A stretch of 64,000 nucleotides of DNA from Mucilaginibacter roseus (GTDB lineage: Bacteria > Bacteroidota > Bacteroidia > Sphingobacteriales > Sphingobacteriaceae): contig NZ_JAJPWV010000004.1 in NCBI RefSeq assembly GCF_021215455.1, positions 248,001-312,000 of the forward strand. Direction: 5' to 3'. The notes below the pieces were generated by a model. It was not told the origin of the DNA. It was given only the letters and a program-made list of their open reading frames with translations, and did no database searches. Made by a program: the position numbers and the translations under genes. Of the stretch, positions 1 to 9,119 are shown one piece after another; within the stretch, counting starts at the first letter, position 1; each line of letters opens with the position of its first letter.

Positions 1-1065
1 ATCGGCCGCGTAACGGTTAAAAAAGCATTCGAGGAGTCATCAAACGCTGCAGTTGCCTATTTGGTAAACACGGCTTACCATGATAATCAATCTCAATTTA
101 CTGATCACCTATATGATTGGAAATTGAATGAAAAAATGGGCTTGCAAATTCCTGGCGAAGCACAACCGGTTGTAAAAAACCCTAAAAACCGCAGTTGGAA
201 CAAGAACATGAGTTTGCCACAAATGGCCTACGGCTACGAGATGCAGCTCACGCCTTTAAAAATGCTATCGTTCTACAACGCGATAGCCAATAACGGTAAA
301 TACGTCTCCCCGATTTTTGTGCGTGAGATTCGACGTTTAGGTAATACCGTTGAGCGCTTTAACGCCAAAGTTGTAAACCCTAAAATATGCTCAGACGTTA
401 CGCTAAGCAAAATGAAAGCCATGCTTGAGGGTGTAATTACAGAGGGTACAGGTAAAAGCATCATCAACAACCCGGTATACAAGGTTGCCGGTAAATCCGG
501 CACGGCACAGGTGGCCGACGCTAATCTGGGATACCGCGCCAATCGTAAGTACCAGGCATCTTTTTGCGGCTACTTCCCTGCTGATAACCCGAAATACTCG
601 CTGATAGTGGTAATCAACGATCCGAAAAATGGCTACTACGGCGCGGCTGTATCCGGCCCGGCGTTTAGGGAGATTGCCGACAAGGTTTATGCTGCCGATA
701 TGCACATCAATCAAAACAAAACCGAGCATTTTGTGGGTAACACTAGCATGCCCGATGTTAAACAGGGTAACGTAAAAGCGCTTAAACAGGTTTATAATAA
801 ACTTGGCCTAAAACCGCTTTATGCCTCTGTAAATGCCCTTGAAAACGGTATTGATACCAGCAGCGGTATTGCGTTTGAAGATACCAAGGTTAAAAAGGGC
901 TCGGTACCTAATGTTACCGGCATGGGCCTGAGTGATGCGCTTTATGTAATGGGCAATGCAGGTTACAAAGTGGTAGCGCGCGGCAGCGGCTCGGTAAAAA
1001 AACAATCGGTAACTGGCGGCAGCCTGATACCAAAAGGTTCAAAAATAATACTGGAACTGCAATGA
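1..1065 (+). CDS. ftsI: FtsI-type penicillin-binding protein (PBP3), 5' part cut off by window edge
   Basis: Septal peptidoglycan transpeptidase of the divisome, a membrane-anchored periplasmic enzyme. The frame is open from base 1 (codons 1-354 seen), so the N-terminal membrane anchor, the dimerisation domain and the SxxK serine motif lie upstream of the window. Visible catalytic motifs are SxN (SSN, residues 13-15, nt 37-45) and KSGT (165-168, nt 493-504). The C-terminus carries PASTA-like repeats at about residues 250-290 and 301-354, which in this family bind cell wall or other division proteins. The stop codon overlaps the murE start by 4 nt (ATGA), showing translational coupling. An apparent TTG start at 61 is internal and should not be used. 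Family assignment is firm; ftsI rather than another class B PBP follows from its place just before murE. Confidence 0.93.
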   Translation: MGRVTVKKAFEESSNAAVAYLVNTAYHDNQSQFTDHLYDWKLNEKMGLQIPGEAQPVVKNPKNRSWNKNMSLPQMAYGYEMQLTPLKMLSFYNAIANNGKYVSPIFVREIRRLGNTVERFNAKVVNPKICSDVTLSKMKAMLEGVITEGTGKSIINNPVYKVAGKSGTAQVADANLGYRANRKYQASFCGYFPADNPKYSLIVVINDPKNGYYGAAVSGPAFREIADKVYAADMHINQNKTEHFVGNTSMPDVKQGNVKALKQVYNKLGLKPLYASVNALENGIDTSSGIAFEDTKVKKGSVPNVTGMGLSDALYVMGNAGYKVVARGSGSVKKQSVTGGSLIPKGSKIILELQ

Positions 1066-2522
1066 GATATTTGAGCGATATAATTGAGGGGCTTGCCTTT
1101 ACCGAATTGCAAGGCAGTGCCGACGTTGAAATAACGGCGGTTGTTTTTGATTCGCGCAAGGTGGTACCCGGCTCGTTGTTCGTTGCCGTTAGGGGCACCG
1201 TGGTTGACGGGCACGATTATATTGAGCAGGCCGTTAGGCAAGGCGCTGCAGCAGTTATTTGCGAAGAACTTCCGGCTCATGTAACCGGGGAAGTCGACTT
1301 TTTAATGGTGGCCGACTCGGCTGTTGCATTGGGTATTGTTGCGGCTAACTTTTACGAGAACCCATCCTCAAACTTGAAACTGGTTGGTGTAACGGGTACT
1401 AATGGTAAAACTACTATCGCTACACTGCTATATCAGTTATTTCGCGATTTGGGTTATAAATGCGGATTGCTATCAACAGTTGAAAATCAGATCAACGGCA
1501 CTATCATACCATCAACACATACCACACCTGATCCGGTAGCGCTTAACAGTTTACTGGCGGACGTGGTAGGCCAGGGCTGCGATTATTGCTTTATGGAAGT
1601 AAGCTCGCACGCAGTAGCGCAGCACCGTATACAAGGACTGACTTTCGCAGGAGGTATTTTCACTAATCTTACTCACGATCACCTGGATTATCACAAAACA
1701 TTCCTGGCTTATCGTGATGCAAAAAAAGCTTTTTTTGATGGCCTGCCAAAAAACGCTTTTGCGCTTACCAATGCTGATGATAAAAACGGCAGCGTAATGT
1801 TGCAAAACACCAAGGCGCATAAAAAAAGCTATGCACTCAAAAGCATGGCCGATTATAAAGCGAAAATACTGGAAAGCGAGTTTGACGGCCTGTTGCTGAA
1901 TATTGACAATGAAGAAGTATGGTTCAGGATGGTAGGTAAGTTTAACGCTTACAACCTGCTGGCCGTTTATGCCACCGCCATGTTGCTCGATCAGGACAAA
2001 GCGAAGGTACTAACCAGCCTGAGCAAACTGCCAGGTGCCGAAGGTCGCTTTGATTATATAGTAGCGCCTAACAAGGTAATCGGTATTGTTGACTACGCGC
2101 ATACGCCCGATGCAGTGCAAAATGTGCTGAGCACTATTCACGAAATACGTAAAGGCGATGAAAAGGTAATAACCGTAATTGGCTGCGGCGGCGACCGTGA
2201 CAAAACTAAACGCCCGGTGATGGCTAAGGTAGCCTGCGAATGGAGCGACAATGTAATACTCACGTCAGACAATCCGCGCAGCGAAGATCCGGCACAGATC
2301 ATCGAGGATATGAAAGCAGGTGTTGATCCAGCCTTTAAGCGCCATGTGCTAAGCATTACCGACAGGCGCGAGGCTATAAAAACAGCGTGTACCCTGGCTA
2401 AACCCGGCGATGTGATACTGCTTGCCGGCAAAGGCCACGAAAAGTACCAGGAAATAAACGGCGTACGCAACCATTTTGACGATATGGAAGAGTTGGTAGC
2501 GCTATTTAAAGAAATGAATTAA
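1062..2522 (+). CDS. murE: UDP-MurNAc-tripeptide synthetase MurE (meso-diaminopimelate adding)
   Basis: Cytoplasmic ATP-dependent ligase that adds the third residue to UDP-MurNAc-L-Ala-D-Glu. The protein has 486 residues, the usual length. The Mur-ligase P-loop GTNGKTT is at residues 112-118. The DNPR motif at residues 403-406, followed by SEDP, is the known signature for meso-diaminopimelate recognition, as opposed to lysine-adding MurE. This fits a Gram-negative wall and the presence of dapA in the same window. The ATG overlaps the ftsI stop by 4 nt, and mraY follows after 11 nt, so it belongs to the dcw operon. Nothing in the sequence suggests damage or transfer. Confidence 0.97.
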   Translation: MRYLSDIIEGLAFTELQGSADVEITAVVFDSRKVVPGSLFVAVRGTVVDGHDYIEQAVRQGAAAVICEELPAHVTGEVDFLMVADSAVALGIVAANFYENPSSNLKLVGVTGTNGKTTIATLLYQLFRDLGYKCGLLSTVENQINGTIIPSTHTTPDPVALNSLLADVVGQGCDYCFMEVSSHAVAQHRIQGLTFAGGIFTNLTHDHLDYHKTFLAYRDAKKAFFDGLPKNAFALTNADDKNGSVMLQNTKAHKKSYALKSMADYKAKILESEFDGLLLNIDNEEVWFRMVGKFNAYNLLAVYATAMLLDQDKAKVLTSLSKLPGAEGRFDYIVAPNKVIGIVDYAHTPDAVQNVLSTIHEIRKGDEKVITVIGCGGDRDKTKRPVMAKVACEWSDNVILTSDNPRSEDPAQIIEDMKAGVDPAFKRHVLSITDRREAIKTACTLAKPGDVILLAGKGHEKYQEINGVRNHFDDMEELVALFKEMN

Positions 2523-2533
2523 AACAAAGGCAG

Positions 2534-3775
2534 ATGCTATACTACCTTTTTCAATATTTAAACGAAAAATTCCACATTCCGGGAGCGGGGGTGTTTCAAT
2601 ACATCACGTTTCGTACGGCAATGTCGGTAATTACGTCGTTAATTATCACCACGGTATATGGCCGCAGGCTGATCGATTACCTGCGCTACAAGCAGGTTGG
2701 CGAAACCGTGCGCAACCTTGGCCTGGAAGGCCAGATGCAAAAGCAGGGTACGCCTACCATGGGTGGTATCATCATCATATTAGGTATTGTGGTGCCTACC
2801 CTATTGTTCGCACGCTTAGAAAACATATACATCATCATGATGCTGGTAACCACTATCTGGTTGGGAGCCATCGGCTTTCTGGATGATTACATCAAGGTAT
2901 TTAAAAAGAATAAAGAAGGTTTGGCGGGCAGGTTTAAGATCACCGGTCAGGTTATACTTTCCCTATTCATTGGCTGGACCATGTACTTTAACGACAGCAT
3001 CATCATCCGCCAGGAAGTAAAACTACCTGTTACTTATGACGCACCTGTATCGTTCCACATGCGCGATAACGTGCCGGTATATACGCAGGATATTAAGTCG
3101 ACCATTACCACTCTGCCTTTTTATAAAAACAATGAGTTTGATTACAGCAAGGTTTTAAAATTCACAGGCGAAGGCTATGAGCAATACGCGCTGGTGGTTT
3201 TCCTGTTCTTTGTGATCATCATCATAACCGGCATATCCAACGGAGCCAACATAACGGATGGTATTGACGGACTGGCAACAGGCACATCGGCCATTATAGG
3301 TATTACGCTGGCGCTGCTGGCCTATGTATCAGGCAATACGGTAATAGCCGATTACCTGAATATTATGTACATTCCTAATTCCGGTGAGCTGGTAATTTTT
3401 GCCGGTGCCTTTGTGGGCGCGTGTGTTGGCTTTTTGTGGTACAACTCCTACCCGGCCCAGGTTTTTATGGGCGATACCGGCAGTTTGGCCATCGGCGGTA
3501 TTATCGCGGTATTCGCCATCATGATACGCAAGGAACTGATGCTACCTATTCTGTGCGGCATCTTCATCGTAGAGAACATGTCGGTAATTATGCAGGTATC
3601 CTACTTTAAATACACGAAAAGAAAGTACGGCGAGGGCCGCCGGATATTCCTGATGTCGCCCCTGCACCACCATTACCAAAAAAAGGGCTACCACGAATCC
3701 AAGATCGTTACCCGTTTCTGGATCTTAGGCATCATGCTGGCTATAATGGCCATCATAACGTTGAAGCTGAGATAG
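2534..3775 (+). CDS. mraY: Phospho-MurNAc-pentapeptide transferase MraY
   Basis: Integral membrane enzyme that moves phospho-MurNAc-pentapeptide onto undecaprenyl phosphate to make lipid I. Conserved motifs are present: DDYIK with the Asp pair at residues 117-118, a DGIDGLATG stretch with Asp242 and Asp245, and the HHH triad at 378-380. At 413 residues it is about 50 longer than the E. coli enzyme. The extra length lies around residues 155-215, in a polar loop between membrane helices ([10 protein letters not shown] through the [10 protein letters not shown] region), which I take to be a lineage-specific insert. It starts with ATG 11 nt after murE and is followed by a 131-nt spacer before murD. 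Confidence 0.97.
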   Translation: MLYYLFQYLNEKFHIPGAGVFQYITFRTAMSVITSLIITTVYGRRLIDYLRYKQVGETVRNLGLEGQMQKQGTPTMGGIIIILGIVVPTLLFARLENIYIIMMLVTTIWLGAIGFLDDYIKVFKKNKEGLAGRFKITGQVILSLFIGWTMYFNDSIIIRQEVKLPVTYDAPVSFHMRDNVPVYTQDIKSTITTLPFYKNNEFDYSKVLKFTGEGYEQYALVVFLFFVIIIITGISNGANITDGIDGLATGTSAIIGITLALLAYVSGNTVIADYLNIMYIPNSGELVIFAGAFVGACVGFLWYNSYPAQVFMGDTGSLAIGGIIAVFAIMIRKELMLPILCGIFIVENMSVIMQVSYFKYTKRKYGEGRRIFLMSPLHHHYQKKGYHESKIVTRFWILGIMLAIMAIITLKLR

Positions 3776-3906
3776 TGAGCGGGGTGAATGGTGAGTTGTG
3801 AATAGTTAATAGTGATTGGTGATTAGAGATTAGTAATTAAGAATAGATATAAAAAAAAATCGGTGAAATCATAAAGCAATCGGTGAAATCATAATAAACA
3901 AAATCA
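3776..3906. repeat. mraY-murD spacer with a 17-bp direct repeat
   Basis: Two identical 17-mers (AATCGGTGAAATCATAA) occupy 3858-3874 and 3878-3894. A third, degenerate copy (AATCAGTGGAATCACAA, 14 of 17 matching) at 3902-3918 contains the GTG that starts murD. The first part of the spacer (3776-3850) is a low-complexity run of GTGATTGGTGATTAGAG-like words. No terminator is visible. Confidence 0.8.
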
Positions 3907-5277
3907 GTGGAATCACAACAAAACATATCAACACCTAACACACAGGCAAAGCTTGTGGTGCTTGGCGCGGGCGAAAGCGGCGTGGGCGCTGCATACCTTG
4001 CGCAGCAAAAGGGTTTTGATGTTTTTGTTTCAGACTTTGGCCCGATTGCCGATAAATACAAAGCGCAACTAAAGCAGTGGAACATACGCTTTGAAGAGCA
4101 GCAGCATACCGAAGCGGAGATATTGGCCGCGACAGAAGTGGTGAAAAGCCCGGGAATACCGGAGAAAGCGCCGATCATCAAAAAACTGCGTGAGCAAAAA
4201 ACGCCGGTAATATCCGAGATTGAATTCGCGGGCAGATATACCGAAGCTAAAATGATCTGCATCACCGGCTCAAACGGAAAAACCACTACTACCAGCCTTA
4301 CCTACCACATCCTGAAAAACGCGGGGTTGAACGTGGGCCTGGCCGGCAACATAGGTAACAGTTTTGCCTACCAGGTGGCTACCGAAAGTTTTGATCATTA
4401 TGTACTCGAGATCAGCAGCTTTATGCTGGATGATATGTATGAGTTTAAGGCTGATATAGCCGTGTTGCTCAACATAACACCCGATCATCTGGACAGGTAC
4501 GATTATAAACTGGAAAACTACGCGGCATCAAAGTTCCGCATTACGCAGAACCAAACGGAGCACGACTATTTTATATACTGTGCCGATGATGCCGAAACCC
4601 TGAAAGGCTTGCAAAGCCGCACGTTTGGTGCGCAACTACTGCCTTTTTCAATAGAGAAAGAAATACATCCGGGTGCATACCTGGAGAACGACAATATTGT
4701 CATCAACATTCATCAAGAACATTTTACAATGTCAATTAAAGATCTGGCCCTGCAGGGAAAGCACAACATCTACAATTCAATGGCATCGGGCATTGTGGCC
4801 AAGGTGCTTGAATTACGGAACGAGAGTATGAGGGAGAGCATGGGCAACTTTAAGAACATTGAGCACAGGCTTGAGTTTGTTGCCAAAATATCGGGCATCA
4901 GCTTTATTAACGACTCAAAAGCTACCAACGTTAACTCAACCTGGTACGCTTTAGAGAGCATGACCAGCGATGTAGTACTGATATTGGGCGGTGTTGACAA
5001 GGGTAATGATTACGGCATGCTTAAAGACCTTGTAAAGCAAAAGGTAAAAGCCATTGTATGCCTGGGTAAAGATAACAAACGCATACATGATGCCTTTGAA
5101 GATGATGTTGAGGTTATAGTAAATACCTTTTCGGCACAGGAAGCGGCGCAGATCGCCTTTCATTTAGCTAAAAAAGGCGACACCGTTTTATTATCACCGG
5201 CTTGCGCAAGCTTCGACCTGTTTAAGAACTACGAAGACCGCGGCCAGCAATTTAAGGATGCAGTAAGGGAATTATAG
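3907..5277 (+). CDS. murD: UDP-MurNAc-L-alanine--D-glutamate ligase MurD
   Basis: Cytoplasmic Mur ligase that adds D-glutamate to UDP-MurNAc-L-Ala. The 456 residues match the family. The N-terminal Rossmann-like motif LGAGESGVG (about residues 19-27) binds the UDP moiety, and the P-loop GSNGKTT is at 121-127. The start is GTG at 3907: the frame opens only after a stop at 3895-3897, and there is no ATG before the first conserved motif. The first codons therefore come from the third copy of the spacer repeat, and the N-terminal stretch MESQQNISTPNTQ looks like non-conserved filler. No Shine-Dalgarno-like sequence precedes it. Confidence 0.95.
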   Translation: MESQQNISTPNTQAKLVVLGAGESGVGAAYLAQQKGFDVFVSDFGPIADKYKAQLKQWNIRFEEQQHTEAEILAATEVVKSPGIPEKAPIIKKLREQKTPVISEIEFAGRYTEAKMICITGSNGKTTTTSLTYHILKNAGLNVGLAGNIGNSFAYQVATESFDHYVLEISSFMLDDMYEFKADIAVLLNITPDHLDRYDYKLENYAASKFRITQNQTEHDYFIYCADDAETLKGLQSRTFGAQLLPFSIEKEIHPGAYLENDNIVINIHQEHFTMSIKDLALQGKHNIYNSMASGIVAKVLELRNESMRESMGNFKNIEHRLEFVAKISGISFINDSKATNVNSTWYALESMTSDVVLILGGVDKGNDYGMLKDLVKQKVKAIVCLGKDNKRIHDAFEDDVEVIVNTFSAQEAAQIAFHLAKKGDTVLLSPACASFDLFKNYEDRGQQFKDAVREL

Positions 5278-5283
5278 GTAATA

Positions 5284-5310
5284 CCATGGACTATAGACAA
5301 TGGTCCATGG
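5284..5310. repeat. Quasi-palindrome CCATGGAC...GTCCATGG
   Basis: Perfect 8-bp arms (5284-5291 and 5303-5310) surround an 11-nt loop with the words CTATAGACAATGG. The same vocabulary recurs in the spacer at 31059-31172, so this is a dispersed intergenic family rather than a local operator. Confidence 0.7.
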
Positions 5311-5328
5311 ACGAAAAAATAAAAAATG

Positions 5329-5358
5329 CCCTCTCCTTTGGAGAGGGTTGGGAGAGGT
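5329..5358 (+). repeat. GC-rich REP-like element, single copy, abutting ftsW
   Basis: A hairpin (CCCTCTCC, TTT, GGAGAGGG) is followed by the tail TTGGGAGAGGT, which ends 4 nt before the ftsW ATG. The tail supplies a GAGG stretch about 6 nt from the start, where a Shine-Dalgarno sequence would be. It is the simplest member of the family also seen at ilvB, leuB, the methyltransferase gene at 26534 and the ABC permease at 48482-49663. Confidence 0.8.
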
Positions 5359-5362
5359 AAAT

Positions 5363-6514
5363 ATGTTAAACGCGATACTAAACAATACCAAAGGCGACCG
5401 CTGGATCTGGCTGATCGTGATCGTGCTTTCGGTAATATCGTTAATGGCGGTGTACAGCTCAACCGGTACCATCGCTTATAAACATGGCACAGGTGCTGAA
5501 TCGTACCTGATGAAGCACCTTGCCATGATTGTGGCTGGTATCGCCCTCATGTACATATCGCACAAGCTCGATTACCGCTATTATGCCGGTATATCAAAGT
5601 TGCTGATGATCGTTACTATCCCGCTATTGCTGTACACACTGCTGTTTGGTAACCACGTAAATGATGCCAGCAGATGGATTGCCCTACCCGGTGGCTTAAC
5701 ATTCCAGACTTCGGATTTAGCCAAGCTATCGCTGATAACTTATTTGGCCCGTACACTATCGCGCAAGCAGGAAAATATAAAAGATGTTAAGCAATCATTC
5801 GTACCTATTATGGGTTCGGTATGTGTAGTGTTTGTGCTGATTGCGCCGGCAGGTCTTTCAACAGCTATCATGTTGTTCGGCGTAAGCATCCTGTTACTTA
5901 TTGTTGGGCGTATCAGTATTAAGCAAATTTCGCTGGTATGTTTAGCGGGTGTTGTGCTGCTGGCCGGAGTAATGATGTTTGGCGGTCGTCGCGATACCTA
6001 CGTATCACGTATCAACGCTTTTATGCACCCGGAGAAGGCTGATCCCGATAAATCCTTCCAGTCTGACCACGCCAAAATCGCCATTGCAACCGGCGGTTTC
6101 GTAGGTAAAGGACCCGGCAATAGTACCGAGCGTAATTACCTGCCTCACCCCTATTCGGATTTTATATACGCAACCATTATTGAAGAATACGGCATGATAG
6201 GCGGCATAGCGCTCGTAGGCATCTACTTGTTTTTGCTTTATCGGTGTATAAAAATAGTAACCAGGGCGCCTAAAGCGTTCGGGGCATTGCTTGCTGCGGG
6301 TCTGAGCTTCAGCCTAACCATACAGGCGTTTGCTAACATGGCCGTAGCTGTTGGTTTAGGCCCGGTAACCGGTGTACCGTTGCCGCTGGTAAGTATGGGT
6401 GGTACATCCATTTTGTTTACCAGCGTGGCCTTTGGCATCATACTATCAGTAAGCAGGGATATTGAAGAACCTAAAAAGGTAGTGGTTGGCGAAATAAGAG
6501 AAGTGGCGGTATAA
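5363..6514 (+). CDS. ftsW: Lipid II polymerase / division protein FtsW
   Basis: SEDS-family integral membrane glycosyltransferase of the divisome, the partner of FtsI. The 383-residue reading from ATG 5363 begins MLNAILNNTKGDR and then enters the first membrane helix (WIWLIVIVLSVISLMAVYSS), as expected. The frame extends upstream to an ATG at 5300, but those 21 codons translate a GC-rich repeat, so I reject that start. Ten or so hydrophobic segments are visible. The conserved SEDS region GPGNSTERNYLPHPYSDFIY (about residues 249-268) is followed by a late VPLPLVSMGG motif. It lies in the dcw operon between murD and murG. Confidence 0.95.
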   Translation: MLNAILNNTKGDRWIWLIVIVLSVISLMAVYSSTGTIAYKHGTGAESYLMKHLAMIVAGIALMYISHKLDYRYYAGISKLLMIVTIPLLLYTLLFGNHVNDASRWIALPGGLTFQTSDLAKLSLITYLARTLSRKQENIKDVKQSFVPIMGSVCVVFVLIAPAGLSTAIMLFGVSILLLIVGRISIKQISLVCLAGVVLLAGVMMFGGRRDTYVSRINAFMHPEKADPDKSFQSDHAKIAIATGGFVGKGPGNSTERNYLPHPYSDFIYATIIEEYGMIGGIALVGIYLFLLYRCIKIVTRAPKAFGALLAAGLSFSLTIQAFANMAVAVGLGPVTGVPLPLVSMGGTSILFTSVAFGIILSVSRDIEEPKKVVVGEIREVAV

Positions 6515-6521
6515 CCCACAA

Positions 6522-6613
6522 ACCCTGAAGGGGGAGTAATGAAAAAGAATTAAATGATGGATCAAACTAAAAATATACCCAACGCTAATCCCCCCCTTCA
6601 GGGGGCCGGGGGG
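6522..6613. repeat. Inverted pair of GC-rich REP-like elements across the murG start
   Basis: The first copy (ACCCTGAAGGGGGAG, 6522-6536) is in reverse orientation to the second (6590-6613: a C7 run, TTCA, then GGGGG, CC and a G6 run). The second copy is inside murG and encodes roughly residues 13-20 (NPPLQGAGG). The two copies could pair across the murG start codon. Confidence 0.75.
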
Positions 6614-7711
6614 CGGCGTATCATCATCAGCGGCGGCGGAACGGGCGGACATATTTTTCCGGCGGTATCCATTGCCAATGCCTTGAAAAAGCTCGATCCA
6701 TCAACGGAAATATTGTTTGTAGGCGCTAATGGCCGTATGGAAATGGAAAAAGTTCCGGCGGCGGGATACAAAATCATCGGCCTGAACATACAGGGTATTC
6801 AGCGTGGTTCTATCATTAAGAACCTGATGTTCCCCTTTAAGCTGATTGGTAGTGTACGTGCGGCATTAAAGATCATTAAAGATTTTAAACCCGATGCCGC
6901 TGTTGGTGTTGGCGGTTATGCCTCTGGGCCTTTATTGTACGCGGCATCATTAAAAGGCATACCAACCCTTATACAGGAGCAAAATTCCTATGCTGGTGTA
7001 ACTAACAAATGGCTGGGCAAAAAGGCAAAAAAAATATGTGTCGCGTTTGATGGGATGGACAAATTCTTCCCCGCCGAGCGCATCATCAAAACCGGCAACC
7101 CGGTGCGTAAGGAGTCGGTAAGCATTGCCGGCAAACAAATGCAGGCTTTAGAGTTGTACAGCCTGTCTGCACATAAAAAAACGGTACTGGTTTTAGGTGG
7201 AAGTTTAGGTGCACGTACGCTTAACCACAGCATACAGGCCGGTTTACAAAAGTTTATTAACGCCGATGTGCAGGTTATTTGGCAAACAGGTAAGTACTAT
7301 TATAAAAGCATTATAGAACAACTGGGTGAAAATATACATCCCAACATACAGGTACGCGAGTTTTTAAACCGGATGGATCTGGCTTATGCTGCTGCCGATG
7401 TAATTATTTCACGTGCAGGCGCAGGCACCATTGCCGAATTGTGCGAGATCAAAAAACCGGTGATACTGGTACCATCGCCAAACGTAGCCGAGGATCATCA
7501 AACCAAAAACGCGCTGGCACTGGTGCAGGAAAATGCAGCCATTTTTGTAGCCGATCGAGACGCCGAAGCCAAACTGGTTGACAAGACACTGGAGTTATTA
7601 AAAGACAAAGAAAAACAAAAAATATTATGCAATAACATTGGCAAACTGGCTATGCCTAATGCCGATGAAGTAATTGCGAAAGAAGTTATCCAAATAACAA
7701 TTAACAATTAA
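6554..7711 (+). CDS. murG: MurG glycosyltransferase (lipid II synthesis)
   Basis: Peripheral inner-membrane GlcNAc transferase that converts lipid I to lipid II. The conserved glycine-rich loop GGGTGGH is at residues 27-33, and the second-domain nucleotide-binding motif (LGGSLGARTLN, about 215-225) and the RAGAGTIAE stretch are present. MurG proteins normally reach the first glycine loop within about 10 residues. Here about 20 extra residues precede it, and residues 13-20 are encoded by a GC-rich repeat. No start codon exists between the repeat and the motif, so the insert appears to be really translated. ATG 6554 or the adjacent ATG 6557 starts the gene. Ends 43 nt before murC with a hairpin between. 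Confidence 0.95.
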   Translation: MMDQTKNIPNANPPLQGAGGRRIIISGGGTGGHIFPAVSIANALKKLDPSTEILFVGANGRMEMEKVPAAGYKIIGLNIQGIQRGSIIKNLMFPFKLIGSVRAALKIIKDFKPDAAVGVGGYASGPLLYAASLKGIPTLIQEQNSYAGVTNKWLGKKAKKICVAFDGMDKFFPAERIIKTGNPVRKESVSIAGKQMQALELYSLSAHKKTVLVLGGSLGARTLNHSIQAGLQKFINADVQVIWQTGKYYYKSIIEQLGENIHPNIQVREFLNRMDLAYAAADVIISRAGAGTIAELCEIKKPVILVPSPNVAEDHQTKNALALVQENAAIFVADRDAEAKLVDKTLELLKDKEKQKILCNNIGKLAMPNADEVIAKEVIQITINN

Positions 7712-7716
7712 AACAT

Positions 7717-7751
7717 AAGGCTCCCTCTTTGCAAGTAGAGGGGCCTTATTT
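7717..7751 (+). terminator. Terminator-like hairpin between murG and murC
   Basis: Arms AAGGC(T)CCCTCT at 7717-7728 and AGAGGGGCCTT at 7737-7747 pair with a single bulged T and an 8-nt loop, followed by ATTTTAA. It sits inside the dcw operon just before the murC start, so it could attenuate transcription of murC-ftsQAZ or simply be a degenerate repeat. Confidence 0.6.
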
Positions 7752-7754
7752 TAA

Positions 7755-9119
7755 GTGATGATGGAATTAAGCAACATAAAGAGGGTTTACCTGGTGGGCA
7801 TAGGCGGCATCGGCATGAGTGGCCTTGCGCGCTATTTCCATCAGCTGGGTTGTGTTGTTTGCGGGTACGACAAAACGCCGACCGATTTAACTGATAGCCT
7901 GCGTAACGAGGGTATCTGCATTATATTTGAGGATAAACCTGCTGAGATACAAATGAGCTTTCAGCAACCGGATGATAGCACGCTCATCATCTATACTCCC
8001 GCTATTCCTAAGGATTCGGCAATACTGAATTATTTTACCAATAAAGGTTTTACATTATATAAACGTTCACAAGTATTAGGACTCATCAGTGCCAACAGGT
8101 TCACCATTGCGGTGGCCGGTACGCATGGCAAAACCACTACTTCCAGCATGATCGCTCATATCCTGAAAGATTCAGGCACGGATTGCTCGGCATTTCTCGG
8201 TGGCATCTCATCCAACTACCAAAGCAATGTATTGTTCGGTAAAAACGATATTGTGGTGGTTGAGGCCGATGAGTACGATCGCTCTTTCCTTACCCTGCAC
8301 CCTGATGTTGCCGTGGTAACCTCAATGGATGCCGATCACCTGGATATATATGGCGATCACTCACATTTAACAGAATCGTTCACGCTGTTTGCCTCACAGA
8401 TAAAGCAAGGCGGACAACTGATACATAAACAAGGTCTGCCACTGGCAAACGGCACAACCTATACCATAAACGGTGAGGCCGATGCTGTGGCTGAAAACAT
8501 CCGGGTAGAGAACGGTAACTTTTACTTCGACTTTAAAAACAACGCGGTTACCATAAGCAACATTTGCCTGGGTATTGCCGGGTTGCATAACATCGAAAAC
8601 GCTGTTGCCTCGATTGAGGTGGCGTTGCGATTGGATGTATCTGCCGAAGCCATCAAAAGCGCCCTTGAATCATTCAGGGGGGTAAAACGCCGCTTTGAGT
8701 ATATCGTAAAAAGCGACAAACACATTTTTATTGATGATTACGCCCACCACCCTGAGGAGTTGCGCGCGGCTATATCATCTGTAAAAACTTTATATCCGGA
8801 TAAAAAGCTGACTACCATATTCCAACCGCACCTGTACACCCGCACCCGCGATTTTGCCGATGGCTTTGCCGAGGTGCTTGACATGAGCGACGAACTGTTG
8901 ATGCTCGACATCTACCCCGCCCGCGAACTGCCGATTGAGGGTGTAAATTCCGAGCTGATACTCAGTAAGATGAAAATGTGGAATAAGCGTAAATGTGGAA
9001 AACAAGAGGCTATACAAATAATAGAAAATGAAAAACCTGAGCTACTTTTAACGGTAGGCGCAGGTGATATTGACCAGTTGGTGCAACCATTAAAAAAGGT
9101 GTTTGAAAATGTCGGCTAA
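7755..9119 (+). CDS. murC: UDP-MurNAc--L-alanine ligase MurC
   Basis: Cytoplasmic ligase that adds L-alanine to UDP-MurNAc, the first peptide-forming step. The 454 residues match the family. The N-terminal Rossmann motif VGIGGIGMSGLA is at about residues 14-25, the P-loop GTHGKTT at 122-128, and the DDYAHHPEEL segment typical of MurC lies in the C-terminal domain. ATG 7755 and ATG 7758 are tandem start options. The stop overlaps ftsQ by 11 nt, so the pair is translationally coupled. Confidence 0.97.
   Translation: MMMELSNIKRVYLVGIGGIGMSGLARYFHQLGCVVCGYDKTPTDLTDSLRNEGICIIFEDKPAEIQMSFQQPDDSTLIIYTPAIPKDSAILNYFTNKGFTLYKRSQVLGLISANRFTIAVAGTHGKTTTSSMIAHILKDSGTDCSAFLGGISSNYQSNVLFGKNDIVVVEADEYDRSFLTLHPDVAVVTSMDADHLDIYGDHSHLTESFTLFASQIKQGGQLIHKQGLPLANGTTYTINGEADAVAENIRVENGNFYFDFKNNAVTISNICLGIAGLHNIENAVASIEVALRLDVSAEAIKSALESFRGVKRRFEYIVKSDKHIFIDDYAHHPEELRAAISSVKTLYPDKKLTTIFQPHLYTRTRDFADGFAEVLDMSDELLMLDIYPARELPIEGVNSELILSKMKMWNKRKCGKQEAIQIIENEKPELLLTVGAGDIDQLVQPLKKVFENVG

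Noticed and set aside
3858..3918. Possible CRISPR-like array
   Set aside because: Only three short units, spacers of 3 and 7 nt, no cas genes; a simple tandem repeat explains it.
5300..5362. Upstream ATG for ftsW
   Set aside because: The 21 extra codons translate dispersed repeats and precede a normal FtsW N-terminus.
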